Assembly (NCBI RefSeq): GCF_902148855.1
Contig: NC_043969.1
Span: 28,711,853-28,775,852, forward strand
Direction of reading: 5' to 3'
DNA length: 64,000 bases
Source: Sphaeramia orbicularis
Lineage: Eukaryota; Chordata; Actinopteri; Kurtiformes; Apogonidae
The position numbers and the translations under genes are program-made. Shown piece after piece: positions 26,401 to 36,304 of this stretch. Numbering within the stretch: the stretch's first letter is position 1; each line of letters begins with the position of its first letter. The notes under the pieces were generated by a model. That model had not been told where the DNA came from, made no database searches, and worked only from the letters and a program-made list of their open reading frames with translations.

Positions 26401-29372
26401 CAGCCAGGCTCGGGGAGACTGTAACATTAGAAAATTAGTTCCAGAGGGAAATCTGCTCCTTCTAGACCCTTTCTGTGGACTGTAGCCATAATGTAACAGT
26501 GCTGTCTGAACACGGGGAAAGACTCTGAACATATGTTAAAGTGGTGAGGAAGTGGAAGTGTGGCGTGGATTCAAACAAAATTATACTCACCAGTTTACTT
26601 TAAGATATCCTACATGGTGAGGACAAGACATACGTCTCTTGCATGTTTTCTAGGGAAGATAGATCATTTAGTGCTCCATTACCAGGACTTCATTTAGATC
26701 AACCAGCTGTTCATGCCTGTCACTGTGACCCCAGACTGATTCCTGCTGTTGACTCCAGATGAAACTGTAGCCTGATTGCTGACCATTGATGTCATAACCT
26801 TTCTGTTTTGGTGAAAATATCTTTCCACCTCTGAGGTTTTAGCTTTCGAAGTCTGTGGTAGTGTAACTAAACACAACTTCAACCACAGACATTCAAGATC
26901 TAGAGTCAGATTCTGTCTCAGGGGTGACCACTTTTGATGAGATGCAACTCTAATTAAGTTCTGTTGGAATGTGAAAAAGTTATATACAAGAGACTGCACG
27001 GCAGCTAAAGGATTACCATTATTGTGAACACTTGCATTGTCATGAAGTAGAAGGACATTTTTTAATTTCCTATATTATAGTGTCTAGTCTAAGCTCACTA
27101 GTGGTGTCGCTGGAATTCAGAAAATATCAGAGCAGTTAGATACATTGAACCACATGATGTTTAATGTTTAATGTGGGATCTTGTATATCTTGTAGGCTAA
27201 ACATGCAGTCTTGTACATTTACTGAATTCATATCACTACCTTCAGCTAGTGATGATCAGTGGAAGCATTCATAAAAATGTAACATATATGTGATTCTATT
27301 GACTCCAATAACAAATGTTTAAGGACATCATTATAACATTGATATTGCTAATCAGATGTTTTGGAGAAATATACCTAAAAACACCCATTATTATTTATGT
27401 ATTTGTTTTTAATCCAACCGTACAGTGTTAATGAACTCTTTTACTGAATTTTAACCAAGCGTTTTGGTATTATTTTTCTCAGAGAACCCCATCCATGTCA
27501 CTCTCCCATACAACAGGTTGTTTGTTGGCCCACCTGGTCCAAGAGGTCCTGTTGGCCCCTCAGGTACAAAATATATGCTCCATTTCATGGCCACACAATA
27601 GAGAAAACAGTATAAGGCTACAGCATGTCTGTAGTTCTAAGAAGAAGTACATTCATTGTATACTGAGTTATATATACTGAGTTTTGACCTCGTGGGTCCA
27701 TGGTTACAAATGCAAGATTGTTAACATATTTTTACAGGGAATTTATCAGATGAAATCCAAAACTCTGTCATACATTAACCTCAAATTTCCTTCTGACATT
27801 TTGTGCAGTGATGAGGAAACTGTGTTATGCATTTTTAATTTTCAGTCAGTATCAACAAAGTTATGATAGAATGTGTTTGGCTTGTAAAAAGACATGCAAA
27901 AGCCACAGGAAAATATATACATGCGATTTTGTTGTGTCATGTAATGACTTACTTTGTGAGGAAAAAAAGAGGAGATGGGCATCCAAGAACTTGTGTTTAT
28001 TCGCAATAAATCTGAGTCTCTGGAATGCACTGTACAATTTCTGAATTAAATTAAACTGTATAAAATTAAATTAGGATTTTCACAATAGCCAGATCAACTT
28101 GATATGTTTTTTAAATGACATCTCAGGACCTCAAGGACCAAGAGGACCTACAGGGATGCCCGGACTACCTGGACAAGACGTTAGTATCCGTCACTAAATG
28201 GTGGACATTTGAAACCTCAGCACGTCAATAGTGGCATCCCCACACATCTTCTTCTGTTTTCCTGACATTAGGGAAAAGACGGCCTCCAAGGCAAGCCTGG
28301 GGATTTGGGACCCAGAGGAGATCGAGGGGAAAGGGTGAGGCTGCTTTAAAAATTGTCCTCATTATTGGATTAGTGGGTTGGCTGAACATATTTGATTCTG
28401 ATGAACTATCAAAATGCTTTTTGTTATACGTTTTGTAAATGGTCCTAGATGTCATGCGATCTTAAACACATTAAAGGTGAATAAGCTTTTCTTCAAAGAC
28501 TTACCCCAAGCCGTGACTAATCCCCCTCTCTCGCTCTCGTCCAAGGCCAGACTTCTCTAATCAGGGCAGCCATGTCTGGTCCCGTCTGTAGTCAGCTCTC
28601 TAGTGGGCCACAGTCTTTAAACCTGATCCCCTTCCTCTGCTAGATGATTTAAGATTGAAAATCTGGTGCATGAGTGATAAAAGAAGACAAGCTGGTGATA
28701 TGTATGTGTGTGCACTCTAATTATTTTTTCTTCTTCTAGGGTGATCCAGGTGTAACAGGCACACAGGGCCCACCTGTGAGTATGGTGTTAATTTAAAGAC
28801 ACATGAACATAGGGCAGAGGTGACTCATTCGTTCTGTTTCAACAGGGACCACCAGGGCCAAAAGGTGAACCAGGAGAGGGTTTGAGTGAGGTAAGAGTCC
28901 ATGTCTTTTCTACTGAGTACATTATAAAAATATTCCTGAATAAATGTCATGGTGCTGTTCAGGGCGAGGCCGTGCAGCAGCTCAGGGAGGCATTGAAAAT
29001 CCTAGCTGAGAGGGTCCTGATCCTGGAGCACATGATCGGCGTTCATGGTGAGGAAGAAAGATATTTAGGCTGAAGAATCATTATCATAAGGCATATTGAA
29101 ATATGTGTAGTTGTTGGGTTTTTTTTGTCATTATCTCCACTTTTTGTCTTTTTTTTTTCATAGAAACTCTGAAGGATCTGGATTTGGTAGTATTTCAGAC
29201 CCCCTGTCCTTCTCAACCATTAAGACCAAGCGTCTTCAACCTGTCCAAACCGTCACCAAACTCAAACACTAGGGGAGAGACAAAGACGAACTCCTCTTTA
29301 AGAAAAGGGTCTAATTTTGTATATGTGTTTAAGATAGCAAAGGATGAATTTATTGCAAATAAGATTAAGTAG
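11293..29372 (+). CDS. col26a1: Collagen alpha-1(XXVI) chain (EMI domain protein)
   Basis: COL26A1 (EMID2) is a secreted extracellular-matrix protein: signal peptide, EMI domain, linker, two short collagen triple-helix stretches and a C-terminal coiled coil. Coding exons: 11293-11466, 11726-11848, 12194-12297, 24029-24090, 24162-24286, ~24689-24787, 25142-25268, 27483-27563, 28127-28179, 28272-28334, 28740-28775, 28846-28890, 28963-29047, 29164-29372. The assignment rests on the EMI domain plus a near-identical match to human COL26A1 in VQQLREALKILAERVLILEH. Total about 462 codons (human 441). Frame slips: two in exon 1 (GGG at 11328-11330; about 11385-11395), two in exon 7 (TTT at 25161-25163; about 25194), and exons 5 and 6 do not join in phase. 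With one base added at each of the four resolved sites the phases close. EMID1 is the alternative but lacks this C-terminal match. Confidence 0.95.
11726..12297 (+). CDS. col26a1: col26a1 exons 2-3: EMI domain
   Basis: Exon 2 (11726-11848) encodes RNWCQYTVSKTVSCQVQNG, TVQRVLQGCRWPGPCSKVI; exon 3 (12194-12297) encodes YRTVIRPSFKTAYKQ and TALEWRCCPGFVGEEC. All seven EMI cysteines are present (WC, SC, GC, PC, RCC, EC). The exon junction is in phase (AG|T, serine). EMI domains mediate multimer assembly of matrix glycoproteins. Confidence 0.95.
13830..13917 (+). repeat. AGAAG pentanucleotide microsatellite
   Basis: About 17 uninterrupted AGAAG units. All six frames stay open through it, which makes apparent Arg/Glu- and Leu/Phe/Ser-rich ORFs that are artefacts. 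Confidence 0.95.
14533..14690. repeat. degenerate fish interspersed repeat
   Basis: Contains CACACCATAGACTATAACTT, ATGGCATCACCCATTCTTTT and GTGGAGTGCCATTTTTAAG, close to a frequent fish repeat with the phrase ACCATAGACTGTATATAAAG ... CATTGGTTTGTGGACTGCCG. Recognised from memory, without alignment; family not assigned. Confidence 0.45.
18436..18523. repeat. degenerate copy of a CCGTCCATCTGTC / GGCGGAGG repeat
   Basis: GAGGTTATGTGATCACTCCG, TCCATCTGTCTATCAGCAGA and a terminal GGGCGGAGG match the general plan of fish repeats related to the element at 2608-2800 (GGCGGAGGT end, CAGCAG, CCGTCC). It is shortened and old. Confidence 0.4.
20396..20480 (+). repeat. CA microsatellite
   Basis: About 80 bases of CACACA with a few CAGA interruptions at both ends, inside col26a1 intron 3. 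Confidence 0.95.
24029..24286 (+). CDS. col26a1: col26a1 exons 4-5: cysteine knot end and linker
   Basis: Exon 4 (24029-24090) encodes ECLNCTSFTDMNSRINAIES, matching human CMNCTRLSDMSERLTTLE and giving a short coiled-coil start. Exon 5 (24162-24286) encodes a Ser/Thr/Pro-rich linker (SSTVTSSPEGSTDNE, PKPTPIGRPHPATR). The exon 5 donor (GTCTCA) is weak, and its phase does not match the Gly-X-Y frame of exon 6, so a base may be missing near this junction. Confidence 0.85.
24689..25268 (+). CDS. col26a1: col26a1 exons 6-7: first collagenous stretch
   Basis: Exon 6 (~24689-24787) encodes unbroken Gly-X-Y triplets: GGRGPPGPIGPPGLPG, SDGPPGPAGRPGLPG. Exon 7 (25142-25268) continues GPKGERG, then in shifted frames FPGEVGLAGPP and GPQGPSSSP, ending in a non-collagenous IRMRGDVFQVDNQ. 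It needs two extra bases (TTT to TTTT at 25161; CCTGTCC to CCTGGTCC near 25194) for continuous triplets. Exon length with both is 129 nt, which restores phase. Confidence 0.85.
24853..24930. repeat. GAATCA interspersed repeat fragment
   Basis: AGAATCAGAATCAGAATCAT then TTTATTCACCAAGCATGTAA resembles the widespread fish repeat with GAATCAGAATCATCTTTATTGGCCAAGTATGT. It lies in col26a1 intron 6; the fragment ends are approximate. Confidence 0.45.
25269..27482 (+). other. col26a1: col26a1 intron 7
   Basis: 2.2 kb with no conserved exon or recognisable repeat. The region around 26140-26480 is more GC-rich but gives only unrecognisable short open frames. Confidence 0.7.
27483..28890 (+). CDS. col26a1: col26a1 exons 8-12: second collagenous stretch
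   Basis: Five small exons with in-phase junctions: 27483-27563 (ENPIHVTLPYNRLF then VGPPGPRGPVGPSG), 28127-28179 (GPQGPRGPTGMPGLPGQD), 28272-28334 (GKDGLQGKPGDLGPRGDRGE), 28740-28775 (GDPGVTGTQGPP), 28846-28890 (GPPGPKGEPGEGLSE). The 36-, 45- and 63-nt exons start with a whole glycine codon, as is typical of collagen genes. No frame problem is seen here. Confidence 0.95.
28963..29372 (+). CDS. col26a1: col26a1 exons 13-14: C-terminal coiled coil and tail
   Basis: Exon 13 (28963-29047) encodes GEAVQQLREALKILAERV then LILEHMIGVH, an amphipathic coiled coil almost identical to human COL26A1. Exon 14 (29164-29372, stop TAG) starts ETLKDLDLVVFQTPCPSQ and ends with a tail unlike the mammalian one (KGSNFVYVFKIAKDEF). 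In view of the slips elsewhere in the gene, the last ~35 residues may be out of frame and the true stop could lie earlier. Confidence 0.85.
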
Positions 29373-30144
29373 ACGTACAATTTTTAAGAATTGTTCATGC
29401 TGTATTTTTTCTCTCACTTTTATTATTAGAACTTATTTGCGTAATTATCATTTTTTAAATGATGCTCTTGCAGACATGAGAGTTGAACATTTCATCCACA
29501 TAAAAGCTTTGTAGGCTTCTTTTCACCCTGCTGCCGCATGATCCTACTGTACATAACCTTAACAGCACTTACAAGGTTTGTACTATGAAATATAATCTCA
29601 TAAAGCATTTTTGGGGTTTTGGCATCTTTCTTGGCTCGATAAAAGACTGCCTACAAAACACATCAGGTTCTTTGGCTGATGTTGCAAAGCTCTGTAGGCC
29701 ACATGTGAGTTCCCAAGAGCTGGACCCAAAACACTCTATTTAGTGTCAAACTCATTCCTGGAACGACCTTGCGGTTCATCTCATGTCAGCCTGTCAAGCA
29801 TATTTCTTCCTTTCTCTTTTCTCTGTCTCTCCCTCTCTGTGCTCTCCCTTGTTAAACTGAGGTAAGACATGACAAACTGCCAAGAGTATCTGCTTAAAAT
29901 ACGTAAGGTGAAATGAATAGCATCTGGAGAGTGCATATCTGGAAAACAAAGGAAAAGATGCTGAATCATTTGAGCTTTGGCCTGGCTCGTGCAGATGTGT
30001 TCAAGCCCACTGCACCTTATGTGAGCAGAACACCAAACCTGACAGGATTAAACTGACCTCTTCATAACTGCCTGTGAGAATTGCATTAAAACTATTATGA
30101 TTGTTGTATAATAAGTCTCTGAGAGACCCATCTGTTTATCTCTG

Positions 30145-30150
30145 AATAAA
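30145..30150 (+). terminator. col26a1: AATAAA polyadenylation signal of col26a1
   Basis: AATAAAGTTTTGACC about 770 bases after the stop, followed within 30 bases by TGT-rich sequence. It sets a 3' UTR of roughly 29373-30170, which holds no other gene. Confidence 0.6.
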
Positions 30151-30170
30151 GTTTTGACCTTGTCTGGTAC

Positions 30171-33100
30171 AATCTTTGTTCTCTCTGTTCATGTGTAAAT
30201 CATAAAAAGAGATGGACTTGTGCGTCTGTTGTTTAGTCTTTAGTCACAGAAGGTTGAGTCTAATGATGTATCTTTTAGCTGTAATAGGGTCAGGACTTCA
30301 ATCGAAAAAACAGTCATTTAACTGATTCTTTGTGTCTCCTGCATGTTTCATTATCTTTTATACTAAACCTTGTTCAAGTTGTGCTGCTTTGTTGCTGTTC
30401 CAGTTACAAGACATTGTACCAAGCAGATATTTATCGGTGTTGATTATTGAAGTAAGATTAAAGTACACAACAACAAAGGGATTCATTTTGTCGAGTCGCC
30501 ACTTTATTGCATGTAATTACATTTGCACATACTGTACACCACTGTTTCACAGCATGTCAAGACTATTTACAGGCAGAAGCTTTGCCTGCAGCTCCTCCCT
30601 TCTTTTCTTCCTCCTCTTTCATCCTCTTTTTTCTTCTTCTTTTTCTTCTTGTTCTCCTTTCACTCCTGCTCTTTGTCCTCCCTGAGGGTGATACACATAA
30701 CACAAATTCTTGTAGTCAGGTTACCGACGACATCCAGTGGAAAGTTTGTGAACATCTGATCTACCTGTAGATAAACAAAATAGAGTAATATGGCACTACT
30801 TTAAAAAAAAACAAAAACACTGCAGCTCTTCAGACAAGGGGAGCTGCCAGGTTGGCAAAGAGGGATCACACACATTATTACATATACAGACAAAAACAAG
30901 GCTGGCTTTTGCCATTCAATTAGCTCATCAGAACAGAGAGATAAGAACGGTTATGTACTATTGTCATATATTCCACTCTAGCCTCTATGCATCCTTTCAT
31001 CTGTGCTATGCCTGCCTGTTTCTGTCTCTCTCCTGATGCCCCCTCCCTCTGTCTGTCTCTCTCCCTTCTTGTTTTTCCTGTCTACTGAACAGAGACATGT
31101 TGATATGAGGCCCGCTTGCATGGCCACAAGGGAACAAGTCTCTGGTGCTTTTGATCAGCTGCAAGATCAGACATGTCCACCGCTCCCCCGTGTACACTCC
31201 AGTGACTGATCATGCAGTATAATGGGCAGGCACAGACAACCAAAGATGCACACCCACACATGTTCCCTCAGTAGATCATACAGGCATAGGCACACATCCA
31301 TGCAAAAACACACACACACACACCCTTCTATCTCACTCATTGGAAAGGGCCTGTGGTCCATGTGTTGGCTCTGCTCACAGTGGGGTGGCTTGTTTGTTGG
31401 ACACAAGGGAGCAAGAAAGAGATGGTGGTGGTGATTTCCCCTTTCTTGCCCTTTTGGCCTTTGACAGTAAGATGGATGATTGCAATCACAGGAGCCATCA
31501 GTGAGACAGAGTGGAGGTCTATGGGGCAGTGAGACACAGCCATGGGAAACCAGCCGTCAGATTACTGCACCACGCTGCCATGGGAACACTGTGCTGTTTA
31601 TTTGTCGAGGGGTTTGTTGTTTCATATGCATTTTCTTCTCTCTTCCCCCCTGTGCTGCCTTTTGATGTACAGAACATGAAAGCTTCCTCATAAAATGTCT
31701 GTGTAGGCTCTGTGAGAGAAGGTCAGAGAAGGAGAGCGTTTATGTTTCACAACATAGTAAGCCTACTGTAAATCTATATGTCTCTTCAAACCAGTACAAA
31801 TGTGACAGATTTCATAGCGATTATACTGGTCTCTTTGATCCCTTGAGAGAATGAGAGACAGACTTTTCACTCCCCAGTCAACGGATGTTTTTAAGAGAAA
31901 CATCTGTTGCTGTACAAATGAGATTACTGTGTCTCTAGCCAGAGGCCAAGTAGGTTATGAATGGCACTGTTACTGACGAGGGGGTCTGGAGGAGCGCTGA
32001 GAAGAATCTTTGTAATAGCCAGAGCTGCTAGTTAAAGGGTTTAAATCAAATTAAATTGCCTCATATTCTGGGTATTTATCAAAGCTCACCTTCAGCTGTT
32101 CAACAGTATCGCCACTGCTTTTACCTTTGTCTTACTATCTCATGTTGATATAAGAAATATTTCACCTTGTTGCCAAGCAACAACTCACCTCAGCCTCTGT
32201 AAACTTGTCAGCCTGTGACACAAGGTGATATTTCATCCTACAGGAGAAGAGCAGGAGAGAAGAATTGCAGTTTCCATCCCTTTGATTTGAAATTAACTCT
32301 GATCTGTATTACACTGGCTGATATGTTCATAATATATATGCTGGAACTTTGTTAATGATTTATGTTTTCATACTTTATAATACTTATCCATATTTATCTG
32401 TGTGATAAATTACAGTGTGAAGGATTGCATGCCATAGAGTCATCTTTGATGAATCTACACAGGCTGAAGAAAATCACACTCACTCCTCCCCCTTATGGAT
32501 TCCAGTTACTTCTGGGTCAAAGATGTGAAGAAGTTGTAAATTGTTTCTTCTGTGTCAGCTCCTGACAAAATACAGGTAAACTGTGAGTTAGAAAAGTTTG
32601 TGTGTGCAAACATGTCACATATTGTACTCACTCACAGTTTCAAATTATGCTTTGTAGTATGTTAATACTGGCCCTCTGTCTTTTTGTATCAGCAAAAATA
32701 TCATACTGTATCATGCTGTTTAAAATAGAAAGAATAGAACCAAAACAATGAAGCTTAAAGCTTTGAGATGAAAATAATGAATACTCAAGACAGTAACACC
32801 CACACATCATCCATACCTTCAAATTTAAATCAAAGACCCTGTCTTACACTATTAGAAAAAGTGACTTTTGCTGAATTGACATGGTTTCATCCTTGGCACA
32901 GGCCCCAGATCTTCCTCCAACATTCATGAATATCAGTGTCCATTAATTTTCTGCATGAATTCACTAACAAATAACACACAGCTTAAAAGTAATGGAACAG
33001 TACCTTAACAAATGCTCTGATTATAATTACAATTTTAATTTCCCTTTATGAATTTAACTACGTGGGTAGAGCATCCACATGCATCATATTTTTTTCAACA

Positions 33101-35234
33101 CTGCCTGTAAAAAATTAACATCTTAAGCTGCTTAAGCATCTGCTTCAACTGTGGATGGCATGAGTTTCCCTTGAGTTATGCATTCAGGTCAAAGTCTAAA
33201 AAAGAAACAACACACACAGTATCAACCTAACTTTTTTAAACTCTTAGATCTGTCTCTGTTCAACCATCCTAACAGTACAGGGCCTCCTCGTTCATTCCTT
33301 TTGACCTTTTTAGGAATCTCTAATAAATGTCAAAACTGTGTGACAAAAGGCAGAGACATAGACATAAACTAGTGAATATGTTGAATCAAGAAACTGAATA
33401 AAGAAACATGGCTATTTACAAAAAGAGCTGTGTGAAGGTTAGCTGCATCATTTATGTGGGAAATACTGGAAAAGGACATTGCATCAAAAAACCTGAGACT
33501 GGTTAAAATTGTTTTTGAAGAAATGGTCAATTATTACATTGTAATTGATTTGCCCTTTCCATTATATTATACTGAATCATAATGATAAGTTATATGATCA
33601 TCATTGTTTTAAAACTGTTTTTGCAATTATTTAGTGAATAAGGACAACAAATATGCTGCAAATCCTCCTATCACCATTTGAATCTAGCAGTCTTCTTTGT
33701 GAGCAGGTGACTTGATAAGACATAAGATCAGGTGCACCTTCCCTTTATGTACATCTAGGTTAACAGTCCAGCACTTGCTAAATGGACAATAGAAGCTGTG
33801 TATTGAAAAGATGGGGTCCATCCTTCAAAGGACGAGTTAAAGTTTCACAAAAGACATGCCATACAAGCCTTAGGAAGATATTGCTGTGTTTGAAGGCATA
33901 AAGAGTAAATATGGGTTTGCTTTTTGTGTAGTATCATTGCAGTCACTAGATATGTGCAGAATTCCCTGTTGTAGATTAATGGGATTATGACAAGGGATGA
34001 GGGTTCTGGCTGTTCTGGCCCGTCTGAGAGCATTATTGCTGATAGACGTCAGCGGTTTCAACAGCTGCTGAGGCATCAGCTCATTATATGGAGCAACATT
34101 ATTCGCCGCCCCTGTGCCTAAGGAAATGTCTAATTTGACAGTATAAAGTGTTAATTCTGTGTCGCGGCACTAACAGAGGTGTAAATTTAAATGATCCACA
34201 TCCCAACTTCTCACATTACTCCTGAAGCTTTTTCGAAACAGTTACACATGAACCCTCTATTTCTATTCCCCTGTAGTTTTTTCAGTAAAATGAGCATGGA
34301 GTAAAAACTATCAACGCCAAATGAAACACTGCAATGTTAGCAAAGCTGCCTTTCTCAAAGAGGAAAGACCATCGCTGGAAATACAAAAAACTAGGTCTAA
34401 CAGCAGCTTTAGGTCATTCACTTTGACCTCTAGAAAGGTGTTCAATTAGCTGTCATGTCTGTTCTGCAGATGCTCACCAAAGCCTTGAAACCCTGTTTGA
34501 GGGATTGGTTTGCCTGCTTAGACATGATCATCTCATATTTATACCCTTAGGCTAATAAGCAGGGATGCTGATTAAAATGATTTAGTGCAAACCCCTCAGG
34601 TACACAAGTAAAAAACATATAACAGGCAGGTATTCATGCATTTTCGGAAAGTGGATCTCTTATCACCTCTTTGAATCAGACTTGTATACAGGTTTGTACA
34701 AACAACCCCTGTAAACAGTCTACATTAGCTACACCCAAATAAATTCAATGCCAGCTTTTTGGTGTTTTAACAGTGTCACTGGTAATACAGTATTATTTAT
34801 GGCACTGTTTTACAACATCAACCATTATTACACAGCTGAAGGTGTAGTGTTGCACCTAACCAGGCCTTTGAAAAATTCACAATATCATTTAATAACATAA
34901 TGAAACCGCAAAGTTTGATATTTGCCAACTTTTAATGTTTTAAAAATAAAATTAACGTGACAAATTCTTTAAAGGGAGCTTTAAAACACTAGAATTATCA
35001 ACATTAAACGTATGTGTAAGAATCAATTCTGAATAAAAAAAAATAAAATTACTCTCGATGAAAATCTAGTTTAGTAAATACTTCATATATACTACTGGTA
35101 ATTTAATAGATTCATACATTAAATAAATTACAGTTGAAATGATCTTGTCTTCATCTTTCATTTTTGGAGTGTTAATCCTCAATAGTTTTTGCGCATAATG
35201 GAATGTTATGAGTCAAACCATCGTGCCAGATCAT
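30171..35234. other. intergenic region between col26a1 and fut7
   Basis: Five kilobases with no coding exon that I recognise. A pyrimidine-rich tract (TTCTTC/CTCC) lies at about 30595-30660 and a CA run near 31305-31323. The right end should contain the fut7 3' UTR (minus strand), but no convincing minus-strand polyadenylation signal was fixed. Confidence 0.6.
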
Positions 35235-36304
35235 TCACCGCGTTGCTTTGCCCCTGGTCTTCTTCACCGCCCTGCAGACTGTACAGTAGTGCTCAGCCCA
35301 GAAGGAAGGCTGGTGTACACTGTAGCTCCCCCTCCAGTCCAGGTGCCGCTTCAGCTGAATCGGGTTGCGCTTCAGCATCAGCAGGTACCGGCCAAAGCTC
35401 GAACAGTTGGAAAATCGTCTACGTGGATAAAGGCCTGGGGGGGGCAAGAAGCGCTCATAATTTTGCCTGGACGGACCCAGGACCACCGGCACAGCACCTG
35501 CCAGCACCGCGTTCCACAGCTTTTCAGTGATGTAGTCTGTGTGCGGAGAGTTCTCCAGCGCAAGGTAGAACTGGTACCGGCTGACCAGCCGCACAACGTT
35601 GCCACTGCCCGCCGGTAACGGGCGACCCGCGCGCCCAAACACGTCCACCTGAAGGTACCGGCGGAGCTGGTAGTAGAAGGCCACCCGCGCTTGGGACTCC
35701 GACCAGTTACTGATGACCCAGGCCACAAGGCGGGGCCGGAGGAGAGAGCGCGAGAGTACGTGGAGAGGGCGCGCGTAGCGGTTCTGGAGACCCTTGGCTC
35801 TGCGTCCACGTGGAATCAGATATCCGTACGGCAGGAAAATGTCAGAGTCTGTCCGGTAGGTCATTGTAAGGTTGAAAACGCCCTCGAAACGCCACAGACC
35901 CGGTGTGTGCGCGGGTGACTCGTAGTTCATCCATACCCATTTTTGCGCACGTGGCCGCGGTTCTGGGGCAGTTCGGCGGCGCCGGTGGCAATCTCCCGGT
36001 GGTGGATGATCACGGCGTCCGCCTGGGGGTAGTCGAGGTGACTGTCGGTAAGCGTACATCCCTCGATACCGTAGAGCCCCCCACAGTGCGGAAGTTTCCG
36101 GTACTGGCCGAACGGGTGCATCCATATCAGGAGCGTCACCTCACTGTTGTCATCAGACACGGAAACCAGCGGTTCAAGACTGAAGGGGTCCGGTAGGTAG
36201 AGCAGACAGACTCCCAGAAGTAAAACAAACCCGACGGTTGCCACACACACAGAGGAACATGTTCTCTTTACGACAAGCACACTGCATTTCTCCAGCTGAG
36301 ACAA
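35235..36304 (-). CDS. fut7: Alpha-1,3-fucosyltransferase, FUT7-like (GT10)
   Basis: A single-exon GT10 enzyme. The family transfers fucose from GDP-fucose to N-acetylglucosamine of lactosamine chains in the Golgi; FUT7 makes sialyl-Lewis x for selectin ligands. N-terminus: a type II membrane anchor (VCVATVGFVLLLGVCLLYL). Then LLIWMHPFGQY, ADAVIIHHREI (donor/acceptor HHRE motif), WVWMNYESPAHT, FNLTMTYRTDSDIFLPYG, VAWVISNWSESQAR, and the GT10 signature YQFYLALENSPHTDYITEK with VPVVLGPSRQNYERF. The gene is strongly GC-rich. Three one-base slips: about 35955-35960 (after AELPQN), an extra C in a C8 run (35437-35444) and a missing T at 35411-35414; the FIHVDDF motif lies between the last two. The ORF opens at a TTG near 36304 and no in-frame ATG precedes the anchor, so the start is unresolved (another slip or an upstream exon). 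Stop TGA at 35237-35235. FUT7 is preferred over FUT4/FUT9 from the HHRE and ESPAHTPGL context, but the paralogue call is less certain than the family. Confidence 0.78.

Noticed and set aside
35208-36196. Plus-strand and third-frame open frames over the fut7 region
   Set aside because: GC-rich antisense shadows of the fucosyltransferase; only the minus-strand frames carry GT10 motifs.
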